Notes: a model not told the origin generated them from the letters alone. Shown: positions 1-10,559, counted from the stretch's first letter. The stretch: DNA of 64,000 bases from Thereva unica (GCA_949987705.1 OX465281.1:140540876-140604875); one strand, 5' to 3'. Numbers and translations are program-made.

Positions 1-110
1 CGGTCCGTTCCGTTGCGTCCAGTATAACCACTTCAATACAATTTATTCGTAATGAAAACCATTTTGACATATCAATCCGCTCCGTTGCGTTCCTTTGCGT
101 CCAGTATAAT
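1..110. repeat. Harbinger-like end sequences, two direct copies
   Basis: The string GCGTCCAGTATAA occurs at 15-27 and again at 97-109, each time after a CCGTTGCGT-like stretch. This resembles the GC-rich ends of PIF/Harbinger MITEs such as the one that follows at 121-717. The window edge cuts the element, so its extent is unknown and the class is inferred. Confidence 0.35.
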
Positions 111-120
111 TGGAGCTTAA

Positions 121-717
121 CACTGAAAGTACATAGGGACGCGACGCGACGCGACGTGACGCTACGCGAAGTTAATAATGTCAAAAAAATATTGAATTAT
201 ACGATATCCTATGTAGTGAGTACAATGTAACGCGACGCGACGCAACGCCAAGCTTTCGACGTGAAAAGTTGACCAACTTTGAACTTTTGCCGCGGCGCGA
301 CGCGAAAATAGCGTTAGCAAGAGATCATATATCGGCCTCGTCATTCTGGTATACTTAAAAAAATCCTCCGGATCATTATTTTTAATATGAAGGAAACTGG
401 TTGTAAAGTATCCGTTAACATCTCGGGACAAATTCACCTCCCGGACCCACCAGCGCCTTATATTTCGATTGTATAAATTTTTATATTGTTTATACAATAT
501 GAATAGCATTGTTAACAACATTAATTCTTCCATGATTTTTTTTGACAAATACGAAATACTTTCAATAATAACAATGTATTAAGCCTACTTTGCCCGTTAA
601 AAAATTTTAACGCCAAGAAAATCCGGCTTCAATGTGTTTGGTTGAAAAGCTTCGGCGTCGCGTCTCTCAGCGTCTCGTTCACGTCGCGTCGCGTCGCGTC
701 CCTATGTACTTCCACTA
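121..717 (-). mobile_element. PIF/Harbinger element remnant with TIRs
   Basis: Terminal inverted repeats are visible: AGTACATAGGGACGCGACGC begins at 128 and its reverse complement ends at 710, with weaker matching outward to 121 and 717. TAA flanks both sides (118-120 and 718-720), as expected for the 3-bp target duplication of PIF/Harbinger. The interior carries a transposase fragment on the minus strand. At about 600 bp it cannot be autonomous. It lies some 380 bp upstream of the shrb start codon. Confidence 0.7.
162..548 (-). pseudogene. PIF/Harbinger transposase N-terminal fragment
   Basis: The 128-residue minus-strand frame contains RRWWVREVN, then a stretch ending FFKYTRMTRPIYDLLL. This is the conserved N-terminal region of HARBI1/ALP1-type transposases (family knowledge). 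None of the DDE catalytic region is present, and the last third (ALRRVALHCTHYIGY) is largely TIR-derived sequence. It is a relic held inside the TIR element at 121-717, not a working gene. Confidence 0.6.
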
Positions 718-1100
718 TAAGAATGAAATTGCAATGCAATGAAATTCCTGCCGGTAAAACTTTGACGTGCAATATTTCTAATTTCGATTGCAGACAAATT
801 GATCGTCTGGCCCGGGGTTAGTGTACCTCAACCTGAGTTGCCCTTGCCACTGCTGTGAAAAGGCCGTTGAAGGCGTAAGAGGAAATTTTAATGGGTTTTC
901 ATTCATTTCCCATTATTTGTTTCAAGAATGAGCTGTCAGGTTCAAGCAGAATGACGCATAGTGTCAAAAAAATTTGATTTCATACGCAGAAAACGAAAAG
1001 ATTTTAGAATTAGTCAATTTCTCATCAAGTAATATTTTTAAGAATTATTTTAATATTTTACTTTTTGTAACAGTGTTCAGTTAATAGTCCATTGAAAAAT
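718..1100 (+). other. 5-prime flank and leader of shrb
   Basis: This is non-coding sequence between the Harbinger remnant and the shrb start codon. It should contain the transcription start and 5-prime UTR of shrb, but I see no unambiguous TATA box, initiator or splice site, so the start of transcription is not assigned. Confidence 0.4.
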
Positions 1101-1278
1101 ATGAGTTTCTTTGGAAAAATGTTCGGGGGCAAGAAAGAAGTTGCCCCCACAACTGGAGAGGCCATTCAAAAATTACGGGAGACCGAAAATATGCTTTTGA
1201 AAAAACAAGAATTTTTAGAATCTAAAATTCAAATGGAATTAGATATCGCCAGAAAAAATGGCACCAAAAATAAACGAG
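1101..1278 (+). CDS. shrb: shrb exon 1 (start codon)
   Basis: The exon opens with ATG at 1101 and encodes the conserved MSFFGKMFGGKKE start and the first basic helix through NKR. The donor is GTATT at 1279. It ends one base into a codon, matching the two-base start of exon 2. Confidence 0.94.
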
Positions 1279-1346
1279 GTATTATCGGGTGTAATAATGT
1301 GTAGTCTTGGTATTATTGTGACGGAATTTACTTTGTTTTTCTTCAG

Positions 1347-1524
1347 CTGCAATTCAAGCCCTTAAGAGGAAAAAGCGATATGAAAAGCAACTTCAACAAA
1401 TTGATGGGACCTTATCTACAATAGAAATGCAAAGAGAAGCATTGGAAAGTGCTAATACAAATACTGCTGTTTTAACGACTATGAAAAATGCTGCAGACGC
1501 CATGAAGGCAGCTCATAAGAACAT
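1347..1524 (+). CDS. shrb: shrb exon 2
   Basis: The acceptor TTTTTCTTCAG ends at 1346 and the donor GTGAGT begins at 1525. The exon encodes the second half of the helical hairpin, including LQQIDGTLSTIEMQREALES, which is nearly invariant in CHMP4 proteins. It ends two bases into a methionine codon completed by exon 3. Confidence 0.94.
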
Positions 1525-1828
1525 GTGAGTAACTAATGATTACTAATCATTTCGTATATGTTTGGCATATAAGTTTCTTGTTAATATTTAATGAATTTCT
1601 ATAGGGTTCGTCAGGTATATCCAACAACACCAATTCTCTTATTTTACTGATAAGCTTATAGTAGGGTATTCATAAAACACTATGCTGTAATAGATTAAAT
1701 TATTATTAAGAAAATGAGGTGGGGATTGGCATATCACAATATATGATATATTTTACCTTAAGGGTACATCTGCTGCAGAAAACGTAACTAATCTTCTTTG
1801 GAAAATGTTACGTTGCATATATCCCCCC
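1525..1828. other. start of shrb intron 2, no feature
   Basis: AT-rich intron sequence with no recognisable repeat or coding potential. Confidence 0.5.
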
Positions 1829-2224
1829 TGGGGCCGGTTCACGTAGCTCGAACGACGATAATCGTTCAAAACGAATTTGAATACGAAAAAATTTGTCTAA
1901 AAAAAATTGAGCGTTCACGTAGCTCGAAAGAAAATTTAAGGAAACCACATTACTGAAACATGATTTTCTTTACAAAAACCGCTGTAAAATTATACAATTT
2001 ATTGGCATAAACTTAATTAAATTTTTAAAAATAATTTACATATGTAATAACTTATAAAAGTCTACTTTTAAATAGGAAAATTAATCTTAATAATACAAGT
2101 GCTCGATAACATAGAGCTTTCGAGTGCTTATTCATGCCAACAAACGAAAATTTGCAATTTTTTCGAGCTACGTAAACGCGAAACGAAAAAAATTTTCGTT
2201 GTCGAGTACCGTGAACCGGCCCCA
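1829..2224. mobile_element. TIR element (MITE), about 396 bp
   Basis: CTGGGGCCGGTTCACG begins at 1829 and its reverse complement ends at 2224. Inside, TAGCTCGA and GAGCTACGT strings continue the inverted symmetry (for example 1844-1851 and 2164-2172). No clear target duplication is seen and the superfamily is not assigned. Reading frames in both orientations here are incidental. Confidence 0.65.
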
Positions 2225-2520
2225 GAATCATCATGTATGGATTCTGAATCCGAATCGCTACCTTCTCATCTTGTTTTAAACGACGTTGGAGTATCCATTT
2301 GCGGAATCAAAATATGCTCTCGGATTTTAAGTATTACAAACTCTCCTGCTGATAGTGATGAGCAAACGCAAGAACAAGACTAATCTAATCTTGGTCTTGT
2401 CTTGTTCTTGTTCAGTCTGTCTTGTTCTTGCAAGCATAACTAAGTCTGGTTCTTGGTCTTGCTAAATGAGCAAGAACAAGACAAGACTGCTAGAAGAAGA
2501 CCATTTCTGCTCATCACCAC
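2225..2520. repeat. palindromic CAAGAACAAGAC cluster
   Basis: Between about 2365 and 2490 the motif CAAGAACAAGAC and its complement GTCTTGTTCTTG alternate several times (about 2370, 2395, 2420, 2445, 2470). This gives at least two potential hairpins. It may be the subterminal part of an unrecognised DNA transposon. The stretch 2225-2364 holds nothing I recognise. Confidence 0.45.
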
Positions 2521-2940
2521 CAAAGTCTAGTAATAACAAGTCTTTCATCTGCATACAAAATTTTCACCCGGTTGGTTGTGTGCGTGCATATATGAACATC
2601 ACTGCTGAGCAAAACTCAACGCATACTTCGTGAACTCGGCGAGACAAAGCCAGATTCTCTCACGATAAAGTATGCAGAACAGAAAAGGAAAGAAAATTGA
2701 ATCAGCTGTTTTCTTTCATAAATCAAAACAAACGTGCAAATATGCACCAATACATCAACATTATCCCTATAGAAACTCATAAAATTTTCTGCTGTTTAGT
2801 TGTATGCTAGCGTTTATAAAAATATTGCATTCTCTCTCTGATAGCCTGACATCGTCATTTGAAGAACTTATGCATATAGCTTTTCGTCTTTCACTCATTA
2901 ACCATATGAAGATGAAATACTTGTTAATTTCTAGACTTTG
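2521..2940. mobile_element. hAT MITE, copy A
   Basis: The element opens CAAAGTCTAGTAATAACAAG and ends with the matching inverted CTTGTTAATTTCTAGACTTTG (last 20 bases read as TTGTTAATTTCTAGACTTTG). The TIR extends about 35 bp. Perfect 8-bp duplications ATCACCAC flank it at 2513-2520 and 2941-2948. CAAAG fits the CARRG start of hAT termini. The interior is non-coding. A second copy, highly similar, lies at 11089-11502. Confidence 0.88.
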
Positions 2941-3060
2941 ATCACCACCTGCTGAAATCAGCCAGCCGATGGAATTCGTATTCAGATATTTGCAGATCCA
3001 TTTTTAAATCTTTCCAATATATTTTAAATTTATTTGGCGCGGATTTAATTTTGTTAAAAC

Positions 3061-4022
3061 TTGAGAAATATAAAATCCCGAACATACCGTAAATCCCGGT
3101 TTTTGGAAAATCAATACCGGTATTTAGAAGTCCTTTATGTGGTCCGGTATCCGGGTATTTTCGAAATCCGGGATTCCGGTTTGCGACCCCTAGCTGCGAG
3201 CTGTCTCACAAAAACGATTCCGCTGGCGGTATTAAAAGGGAATGAGGTGAGGTATTAAAAGGGAACAATAGATAATTTAATATTTTCATCATAAATAGCT
3301 CCACAGCCGTTTCTGTTCCTACAGACGAGGACACGAATGACGGTTCTTCTTCAGTGCCGCTGAAAAACAATTAGAATTGACGATTAAAATGAAATTGCAA
3401 TCTCAAAATTATTCTGAAAGTCAAATCACTCAATGTCATTTGTATGGCTGTTGCATCACCACTAAAAACTTCCACATAAACGCAGTTAACTCACTTCATT
3501 CCATTCTGGGAATGCCCCATGAACCTGACGGTTGGCAATTTTAAATGAGAGATGTCTCTGATTCGACTTGGGGAATACCATTCCTTGAGGGTCACATCAC
3601 TTGCAATGTTACATGGCTCTCAGAAAAAGCCCTATTTTCAAGAGCCATCTCAGCAAACATTGATGCGTTAATCAAAATAGAAATTGCTCCTTATAAAAAA
3701 CGGTGGTTCTAGAAGAAAATATCTTGATGGCCTACCGCAATTTAAAAAGCACTCCTCCAACTAGCGTAGAGTCAGAAAGAGTTTTCTCTTCATCGGGTTA
3801 CTTGTGTAATCATTTGCGCTCATCATTGAGTGGTAAAATTTTAGACACATTGTTGTCCAGAAAACAATCTCTTTTAATAATCCTCTAACCACTAAACTCT
3901 CATCAAAAGTTGATACTAACTTAAATTTATATACTTCTCTAAATCCCGAAAATACCGAAATAACGGTTTGAGGTCAGTACCGAAAATACCGGTTTCAAAA
4001 AATGGTGCGGTATTGCGACCCC
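3061..4022 (+). mobile_element. decayed hAT element(s)
   Basis: Two right-end-like termini in the same orientation, GTTTGCGACCCCTA at about 3180 and GTATTGCGACCCCTA at about 4008, each follow sequence rich in TACCGGT and CCGGT. Between them lies a hAT C-terminal coding fragment. No left terminus was found, so this may be two overlapping copies or a nested insertion. Confidence 0.5.
3703..3888 (+). pseudogene. hAT transposase C-terminal dimerisation fragment
   Basis: The frame contains TPPTSVESERVFSSSGYLCN followed by LRSSLSGKILDTLL. This is the signature of the hATC dimerisation domain at the C-terminus of hAT transposases (family knowledge). About 60 residues remain. Upstream sequence back to about 3400 looks like the same gene in broken frames, and no catalytic core is readable. 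Confidence 0.7.
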
Positions 4023-4029
4023 TACTCTC

Positions 4030-4640
4030 AGCTCTGTCCAGGATCTCCCAGTTTTGTGCCCTCTGCTAATAGATTTTTCCTCCACGTTGTTCTCGGTCTA
4101 TTTTGAGTTAGATTTTGATATATGCGTCGTAAGGTCGCATTTGCTTCGCCTGATTTGGTCGTCTATCCTTTCTTGGCCGGCACGGCGCATTAGCTCTTTA
4201 TTTGAAATTACATCTTGCCAGAGGATACGACGTAGGCAGCTGTTGATGAAACTTGTAGGCACCTAGTGATGAATTGGGTGACTTTCCATATTTCGCAAAG
4301 GTACAAAAGAACTGCCCAACGTTGGAGTTGAAAAGAAGCAATTTGATGTTAATTGAGATTTCCATATGTGGAACAGGCATGCACATGCGCTTCGTGCTTT
4401 ATTTATTCTGGAACTGACATCTTTTTCTGCCCGCCATTTTCGGCAATTGTGCTACCGAGGTAACAGAATTTATCTACCAGTTCCACGTCGCAGTTATTTA
4501 GCACTGTGCATTCAATGCAGCTTTGTGCGAATGTTTAATGATTCTTCTGCATATCACGATTGCTTTCTTGTCAACCCTGCTCTATTTTTTCAAGATTCCA
4601 TCTACTTTTCCGTAATTTCATCGACCTAATTTAAACGATG
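4030..4640 (-). pseudogene. RTE-type LINE, reverse transcriptase C-terminal relic
   Basis: Read on the minus strand, broken frames show a DKFCYLGS-like block, then an HIWKS-like block, then INSCLRRILWQDVISNKELM and an AGQERIDDQI-like block. Together these are the usual tail of RTE/BovB-like non-LTR polymerases (inferred from family pattern). Stops and frameshifts separate the pieces. The plus-strand frames here are shadows. It may belong to the same family as the endonuclease fragment at 5655-6560, which lies in the opposite orientation. Confidence 0.55.
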
Positions 4641-4777
4641 GTGCATTTTTAGTAAAAACAACATACATTTTTTATTTGTTTATGTTGTTATTTTCTCCAT
4701 TAAAAAGTATAGAAAATTAGATACAATGCATCGAAATTAATGTTTTTTCTTAAAATTTAGGTTGAACCTATCAAGTA

Positions 4778-5240
4778 CGGCGTTACATCGCCTCGAAAAC
4801 ACGCGTTTTTATGGAAGTATTTTCGCAAAACGAATGAGCGTCCACGTCGTCTTTCTTATTTTCGGTTGACAGTTTATTTAGAAAAACTCCAGTTAATATT
4901 AAAAAATATATATATTTCCTTTTTGAAGAACATTCCATTTCAAATATGTTTCAGTTTATCCTTATTTAATTTAATTTTAATTGAATTATTGCGTTTTAAA
5001 TTTTTTCCAAGGCAAACTCCATATTTAAGAAAGTCTGACTAGGAAAATGACATCCGTATAACAAGTGCTGACCGCTGAATTGGGTTCCTGTCCACACTTT
5101 TCTTGTTTTCGTGGTCGTTTTCATTGAAAACAGCTTCCCAAGTTGTTTTCGAATTGTATGATAACTTGTTTTCGTTAGTGTTTTCGCCCAAACGCGAATT
5201 TTTTATGGAAACACTTGTTTGCGAGGTGATGTGAACGCCG
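4778..5240. mobile_element. TIR element with TA target site
   Basis: CGGCGTTACATCGCCTCG at the left end matches, with a few differences, the reverse complement of the right end (CGAGGTGATGTGAACGCCG). TA flanks both ends (4776-4777 and 5241-5242), consistent with a Tc1/mariner-type MITE. The interior is AT-rich and non-coding. Confidence 0.6.
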
Positions 5241-5264
5241 TAGAAGCCAAATTATGAGTTTAAA

Positions 5265-5640
5265 GTAATGGCCCTCATACACGCTACGGTTCACCGGGGA
5301 GCTCTAACTGTGCAGGTAGACCGGAGCGTGTGTAGGAATAGACCTGTGCAGTTTTTCTAGCTTGCGCAGGCGACCGGAGCAAATTCGGAAATCAATTTTT
5401 TCAGTGACACCGAACGGTGCACCTGTGTATGTGTGCGTGTACTGAGCGGTCGTTGGTCGCAACGTCGTCTTCACTTAATGCCATTGCAAAACGAACTGAA
5501 GACCGCTCTGCTATATGGGACCATCCACATACACGCTAACGGTATGCGACGGACCTGCGCAGGCAAACCTGTCCAGGTAATTTATCTGTAAACTGTACCG
5601 GTATACCGGCAACCCCAAAGCAGAAGACGATCTTTGCTTT
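5265..5640. repeat. unclassified repeat rich in CATACACGCT
   Basis: CATACACGCTA occurs at about 5277 and about 5528, with several ACCGGAGC, GTGCAGG and GCGCAGG strings between. It looks like a small mobile repeat, but I found no clean termini. Confidence 0.3.
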
Positions 5641-5654
5641 TCAGACAAGTGCAC

Positions 5655-6560
5655 GAACTAGATCATGGAATGTGAGAACACCGCTTGCTGGAATGTGCGA
5701 ACACGGCCGGATGAAGTCCTCAACGAGATGAAACGATAAAAAATCAAGATCATGGGACTTAGCGAGACCAGATGACCCGATGCGGCGAACATATCTGCCC
5801 AAACGGCGAGTCCTTCTTATATTCTGGGAGAAACGAAACTGAAAGCCGTAGGCGTAATACTCACCAAAAAAAGCCAGATCCAGCCTCATTAGCTGGTCAC
5901 CAGTTTCTGAAAGGATTATTACCGTGCGCCTGTGCACCAGACTAAGAAGTACTATGGTAGTCCAATGCTATGCTCCAACTAAAGACGCAGAAGACGACAT
6001 CAAAAACGAGTTCTATATGGGTCTGAATAAGGTTTTTTGCTCAATTCCAAGAGGAGACATCATTGTATTAATAAGTGATTTAAACGCCCCGATCGGCCGT
6101 GTCAACACCGGGCTTGAACAAACAATTGGAAATCACGGCCTATGCCAAGTTACCAATAACAATGGTGAGTCTTTCGTTGACTTTTGTAGTTCCCAACAAC
6201 TCATGGTAGGTGGAACTTGCTTTTGTCATAAGAAGATACACAAAGAGACCTGGGTATTGCCTGATGGTAGAGCGAGAAATCAGATAGATCACGTGGCCGT
6301 CAGCCGCAGATGGGGAACTATTCTGGAAGATGTCAGGAGTTTCAGGGGAGTAGACGCTGGAAGCGACTACGATTTGGTTGTAGCTACTATTCGCCTTAAA
6401 ATTGCCGCGATCAGAAATTTTCAACACGATGCTAGAAACCGTAGACGGTTTAACGTAGACCTTCTGCGGGAGAGCGTTAAAAAGCTACAATTTGCTGGAA
6501 ACCTGCCACAAATATTAAATCAGCAAATATTGAAGAGCTGTGGAGTAGGATAAAGGGGGC
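5655..6560 (+). pseudogene. RTE-type LINE endonuclease fragment
   Basis: An open frame from 5924 to 6553 holds the back half of an apurinic-type endonuclease/phosphatase domain: VQCYAPTKDAEDDIKNEFY, then LISDLNAPIGRVNTG, then ARNQIDHVAVSRRW and a GSDYDLVVATIRLK block. These correspond to the DLNA, IDHV and SDH-like catalytic blocks of LINE endonucleases, with YD replacing the usual histidine. The front of the domain (WNVRT-like, MGLSETR) is present from about 5655 but broken by frameshifts and stops. No reverse transcriptase follows. Family assignment to RTE is by pattern. Confidence 0.7.
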
Positions 6561-6741
6561 TATATTGACGGGTGCGGAAACGAGCATCGGTTATGTCCAA
6601 AGAAACCAGCAGCACTGGAACTCCGACACAACCTGGCGAAAAATAGGAACCCGGAAAGACGTTACGTCATGACCCCCCCATCTTGAACGGGAATACTCCC
6701 AATTACACCGGGAAGTAATAGTATTTATAATAGTCATATTC
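6561..6741. other. LINE remnant and AT-rich sequence, unassigned
   Basis: Up to about 6660 the sequence still resembles LINE linker (HWNSDTTW-like). The rest, including a TTTATAATAGTCATATT that repeats the neighbouring TIR, is not otherwise recognised. Confidence 0.35.
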
Positions 6742-6921
6742 GTTGTACTTAATATGACTATTATAAATTAGTTCCAAAAGTGTAAAAACTGAAACGCAAG
6801 GTTTCAACCTTTTTATCCGATTATAATTCTAATTTTCTTTTTATCCAAAATGTTTTGCTGTTTTTGATGATTTTAAAGTGTCTATTTTTGTGGCGTTTAT
6901 AATAGTCATATTAAGTACAAC
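6742..6921. mobile_element. 180-bp MITE with perfect 26-bp TIRs
   Basis: GTTGTACTTAATATGACTAT begins the left arm (6742-6767), and the right arm at 6896-6921 is its exact reverse complement over 26 bases. A further partial copy of the arm lies just outside on the left (6724-6740), giving an extra hairpin. No coding capacity. Confidence 0.7.
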
Positions 6922-7119
6922 AAAATTACCTTGGCATGTTCAAATTGATTTCTCATCTTGTGTTGAAAATATTTTGGTATAGTAAATAGAACTCGGAAAA
7001 ATATACAATCAGTGCGAAAAATTCGGGATAAGACACCTTACCACGTAATTGTTTTACCTTTTTAAGGTAATTTTTTTAAAAACATTTAATATTCAATATT
7101 TAATACAATACAGAAAAAT

Positions 7120-7256
7120 TTGACACGCTCAAATATGTTATTCTGATGTATCGAGCTATATTATTGTAAAGTTTCATTAAAATCCATTTAGTAGTTTTTG
7201 CGTTAAAGAGTAACAAACATCCATACAAACTTTCGCGTTTATAATATTAGCCAGCT
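7120..7256 (+). mobile_element. RTE-type LINE 3-prime tail
   Basis: The block running from TTCATTAAAATCCATTTAGT through AACAAACATCCATACAAACT to GCGTTTATAATATTAG is the typical 3-prime end of many insect RTE-like LINEs (from memory of the family). It has the same orientation as the endonuclease fragment upstream and may be the tail of the same deleted copy. Confidence 0.5.
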
Positions 7257-7866
7257 GTTGAGAAGCGAAGAAATAAAGAAATTGTTTCACTACTTATAAA
7301 TTGAAAATGAATTTTTGATTTGATTACACAGGGTGTCAAGTGGGCGTGAAAAGCGGGAAAAGCGGGAATTATACGGGAATTTGAATGGGGCGGAAAATGT
7401 ACGGGAAATATACGGGAATTTTTTGTTAGAGCGGGAAATTTTCGAAAAAGGTGCATAATTAATGAAAAAAAAAGAAAAAATTAAATTTTTATGTTTTGTT
7501 ATATTTTAAGAGTGAATAAAATCATTTGTTCAAATTTTGATGAAAGCACATAGTGCCATCTACCTCAACAACAAGTGAACTACCACAATAATTGATGCCA
7601 ACTGAAGAATATCAATATAACCTGATATTTAGTACGACGAGAACAGACAAGTTTGATACGAAACTAGTTGCGAGTCTTGATCCAGTGACAAAATAAAATT
7701 TCGATCAGTGTATTTTTATTATTATAATATATTACTATAATATAGCATTTAAAGTGTACTGAAAAGTAAGTAAGACATATTAATATCACATGGTCCGCAT
7801 AAATAATTGTACTAGGTATCTGAAACAAAATGTAATAATCACGTTAATGTTATAGGACTTTTCACT

Positions 7867-8253
7867 ATGCCTAACCACGCGCGAGGGAAAACTAAATTTT
7901 GCGAATTGTGGAAACAAACGTATCCTTGGGTGCGTGCATGTAATGATGTTTACTCTGCTTATTGCCCTTTATGTCCCTCTACTATCAACGTCGCAAGTAT
8001 GGGTGTTACAGCACTAAAAAGTCATGCTGAGGGCAAAAAACACAAGTCACTCATCGACCTGCAACAATCAGCGTTGCAACAATCAGTTGCAACACTTTGT
8101 GACAAAGACAAACCTGCGGATGATCCCTCAATCTCAGAACCGAATCAGTTAGCTTCAAACGATACTTTGGCACGACAAAATACTGGTCCTCACACAGGGA
8201 CGAAATCCTCGTCGGAAAACAAACAGGTTCTTACACATTTTAAAATGGCCTAC
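7867..8253 (+). pseudogene. hAT BED-type zinc finger exon
   Basis: The frame starts MPNHARGKTKFCELWKQTYP and shows the BED-finger pattern: an aromatic-rich start, C-x2-C (AYCPLCP), then SHAEGKKH. It continues through a Ser/Gln-rich linker. The frame runs on to 8409, but the segment after about 8253 looks intronic (TTTTTGCACACTTTATTATC) and a plausible acceptor TTTTTCTAG lies at 8305-8313. The BED domain binds DNA in hAT transposases (family knowledge). Confidence 0.6.
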
Positions 8254-8323
8254 GTACATTTTTTGCACACTTTATTATCGAATCTTATTAATTCAGTTTT
8301 GTTACTTTTTCTAGAAATCCACT

Positions 8324-8842
8324 ATGGACAGTTTCGTTTCTTACATCGAGGAACATCCAGAGGACCGTCCCAAATGCCAAAGTTATGCAGTTGTCGAAAA
8401 AGCACTTGAGGACGTTCTTCTTCCTGCTAAACTGGCTTTCTTTGAAACACTTGCTAGTGATGTGGAACCATTTTTGAGGGAATTTCAAACGGACGCCCCT
8501 GTCATCCCGTTTCTTTATGCCGAGTTACATTTGATGACTGAAAATCTCATGAGTCAAAACGTAAAAAAAGAAGTTTTGGACAGTCAGTCACTAGGAAAAA
8601 TTGATGTTAGTAAAAAAGAAAACGTGGTCTCACTCAGAAATATTGACATTGGATTCAAAACGCGACAGGCACTTGGAACTCATGCGAAAAAAGTTTCTGT
8701 TACGGTTGCTGACGAATTCTTTGAAAATTGCAAAACCGCTGTTCAGTTTGCAGTAAAAAAAATCATGGAACGCTCACCATTGAGATACCGACTGACCAAA
8801 GCATTAACGAAGTCCTTTCTCGTAACGACGGAAACGAACTGA
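8324..8842 (+). pseudogene. hAT transposase middle fragment
   Basis: The frame of 172 codons begins MDSFVSYIEEHPEDRPKC. It contains ALEDVLLPAKLAFFETLASD and PVIPFLYAELHLMTENLM, blocks found in the middle of BED-finger hAT-like proteins in animals (pattern memory). It lacks the N-terminal catalytic aspartates. Coding continues after a frameshift near 8760 in the frame below. Confidence 0.5.
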
Positions 8843-9060
8843 TGAGAAAAACGTTGGACGAATTCGTCAGGACAAACGCCATAACAGCCGCGTTTGCTGA
8901 GAAGGTTAAACGAGAATATTCAGTGCTTCTAAAGGACACTGAATTTCAAACTGCAATAGGTGAATTCGAGCGAGACAAAATGCGAGGAAATATACGAGAA
9001 TTTTTTTTGAAAAATTTGCTTGACACCCTGTTACAAAATTGTACAATATTCAACATATGA
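8728..9060 (+). pseudogene. hAT transposase fragment after frameshift
   Basis: This 110-codon frame overlaps the end of the previous fragment in another phase and continues it (ELMRKTLDEFVRTNAITAAF, then VKREYSVLLKDTEFQ). The last residues read through the right TIR. A one- or two-base indel near 8750-8840 separates the two pieces. Confidence 0.45.
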
Positions 9061-9064
9061 AAAA

Positions 9065-9331
9065 TTATTGACCATAACAAAGCAAATTTTTAATACTCCC
9101 AGATAACGATGACAGGGATCCTCCAAAGAAGTCAACATCCGCGTAGCATTGGTTCGCAAGCCTGGCTATTCGGTTTGTGGGGTAGACGTAATTTCTACTA
9201 GAGCTTACTACTGACAGCAATCTCCTAGTTCTTAGCTCAACCCTTGAACAGATAAGTCCAAAATCAGCTAGGATTTGTGGCGAATCGATCTTTCCGTTGA
9301 TGACTTTAAAGAAGAAAGACAAGTCAGCCAC
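9065..9331 (-). pseudogene. LINE ORF2 C-terminal fragment
   Basis: The fragment reads MADLSFFFKVINGKIDSPQI, then a block with RRLLSVVSSSRNYVYPTNRI and a short run to the end. This is the pattern of the C-terminal tail after the RT in CR1/Jockey ORF2 proteins (DLxFLFKxxNxxIDxP, then TNYxxNxxIxR). Confidence 0.6.
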
Positions 9332-9758
9332 CTGTCAGCGACTTAGTAGGCTACTGAGCTTATATTGTCAATGTCACTTATAGTGTTAACATGCTCAGAG
9401 CCCTCAATATATACTGAGTTGACAGTCGCAGTCAAGAGTTTTCGTTAAAGATTTTCAACTCTGCTCAACTCAACGAAAATAGGTAGATTAAACAGAGTTC
9501 ACGCACACAACTACAAACGGGATTGTCAAATGTTAAAAAAGTCAAAATGTCGCGCCTGTTTATAACATTTCTGTTATACAACGAACACAATAAATTAATT
9601 TTATGGTCCATGATCACTATTTTATAATAACAAAAATATTACGTCAAATTTAAAAACAGCTGCTTGCTTAATACAAGTACACATTCAGCTGTCTGTACAC
9701 AGGCAGAAAATCAGCCATGGAAACGCATAGAGTTGAGTCGTTGAGTTGAAGTGTCATT
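9332..9758. other. interruption inside the LINE, GAGTTGA-rich
   Basis: About 430 bp separates two collinear LINE pieces. It is rich in CAACTCAAC and GTTGAGTTGA strings in both orientations (near 9417, 9460, 9735 and 9760) and resembles the GTTGAACTCAAGTTGAAC stretch in the satellite spacers after 55660. Clean termini and a target duplication were not found. Confidence 0.35.
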
Positions 9759-9980
9759 TCAACTCAACCTCAACTCCCATGGAAACTCGGTAAAGAGTAA
9801 GAATTTACAAAATTTACGTCGTATTTTTTCAATACGATTGATGTGTTGTTGAGTATACGGAGACCAAACTACAGATCCATACTCCAATATTGGTTTGACG
9901 AACGCTGAGAAAAGAAGTATCAATGTTTTGGCATTCCTAAACTCTTTACTTGCTGTATAAATAAAACCTAGGATACGCAC
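9759..9980 (-). pseudogene. LINE ORF2 fragment after RT core
   Basis: The frame contains LGFIYTASKEF, then FSAFVKPILEYGSVVWSPYT and INRIEKIRRKFCKFL. This is the segment after the RT palm (LVRPxLEYxSxxWxP) in non-LTR elements. The last residues before the stop (TEFPWELRLS) come from an inserted sequence, which places the junction near 9795. Confidence 0.65.
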
Positions 9981-10111
9981 GAAGTGTTATGGCATTGATA
10001 TGTTCAGGGAAGGTTAATTTGTCATCAAATATTACTCCAAGTATATTAGTTCATTGGAGAACCAGCAAGGATAGTCTCAATTCCTTTTTCTATTCAGCGG
10101 GACAAACTCTG

Positions 10112-10375
10112 CTATTTTTTAAGGATATCATAGAACCAATTCACTTTATCATCAATATTATTTAATTTATACAGATCAATCCAATTTGTCCTTAGAAAGT
10201 GGTAATTCAAGGCTGCATAGCCAGCATTTCGGAATAGGTAAGACGGGGCATCGTTGTGTTTTAAGCTGGTGCAGAATTTAAAATGAGCTGCTAACGCTGG
10301 ATGATATTTATCCCCATCAACAATTGATGGCGTTTTGTTAACAATGATGTCGAGGTCACTAAAGCAAAGGTCCAA
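10112..10375 (-). pseudogene. LINE endonuclease C-terminal fragment
   Basis: MDLCFSDLDIIVNKTPSIVD is followed by a DKYHPALAAHFKF block. This is the end of a LINE endonuclease domain with the SD/H catalytic region (KYHPAL) and the linker behind it. Directly after the stop the frame resumes in RT-tail sequence, so the RT core has been lost. Confidence 0.55.
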
Positions 10376-10559
10376 AGATCGACCGCTGTCATTTCGGACA
10401 TGGTTATGTTGGTAACAGCCAGCAAGAAAGAATTTCTCATTTATCAGTGACTTACACTCTAGCTGCGGCCAGCTGCTACAAATGTTGTAATAATTTATTA
10501 CATATTGGGATATTTATTTTTGATAAAATTACTAGCAGACAGGTGACTGTAATAGAATG

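Larger units (their letters stand above)
7329..9030 (+). mobile_element. internally deleted hAT with BED finger
   Basis: CAGGGTGTCAAG opens the element at 7329 and CTTGACACCCTG closes it at 9030. The subterminal sequence is rich in ACGGGAA and GCGGGAA. A 5-bp TTACA abuts both ends (7324-7328 and 9031-9035), shorter than the 8 bp usual for hAT. Inside are a BED-finger exon and two C-terminal transposase frames. The catalytic first half of the transposase is missing. Confidence 0.65.

Noticed and set aside
2099..2383. Plus-strand 94-codon frame
   Set aside because: It starts inside the TIR element at 1829-2224 and runs through its right terminus into unrelated sequence; no motif.
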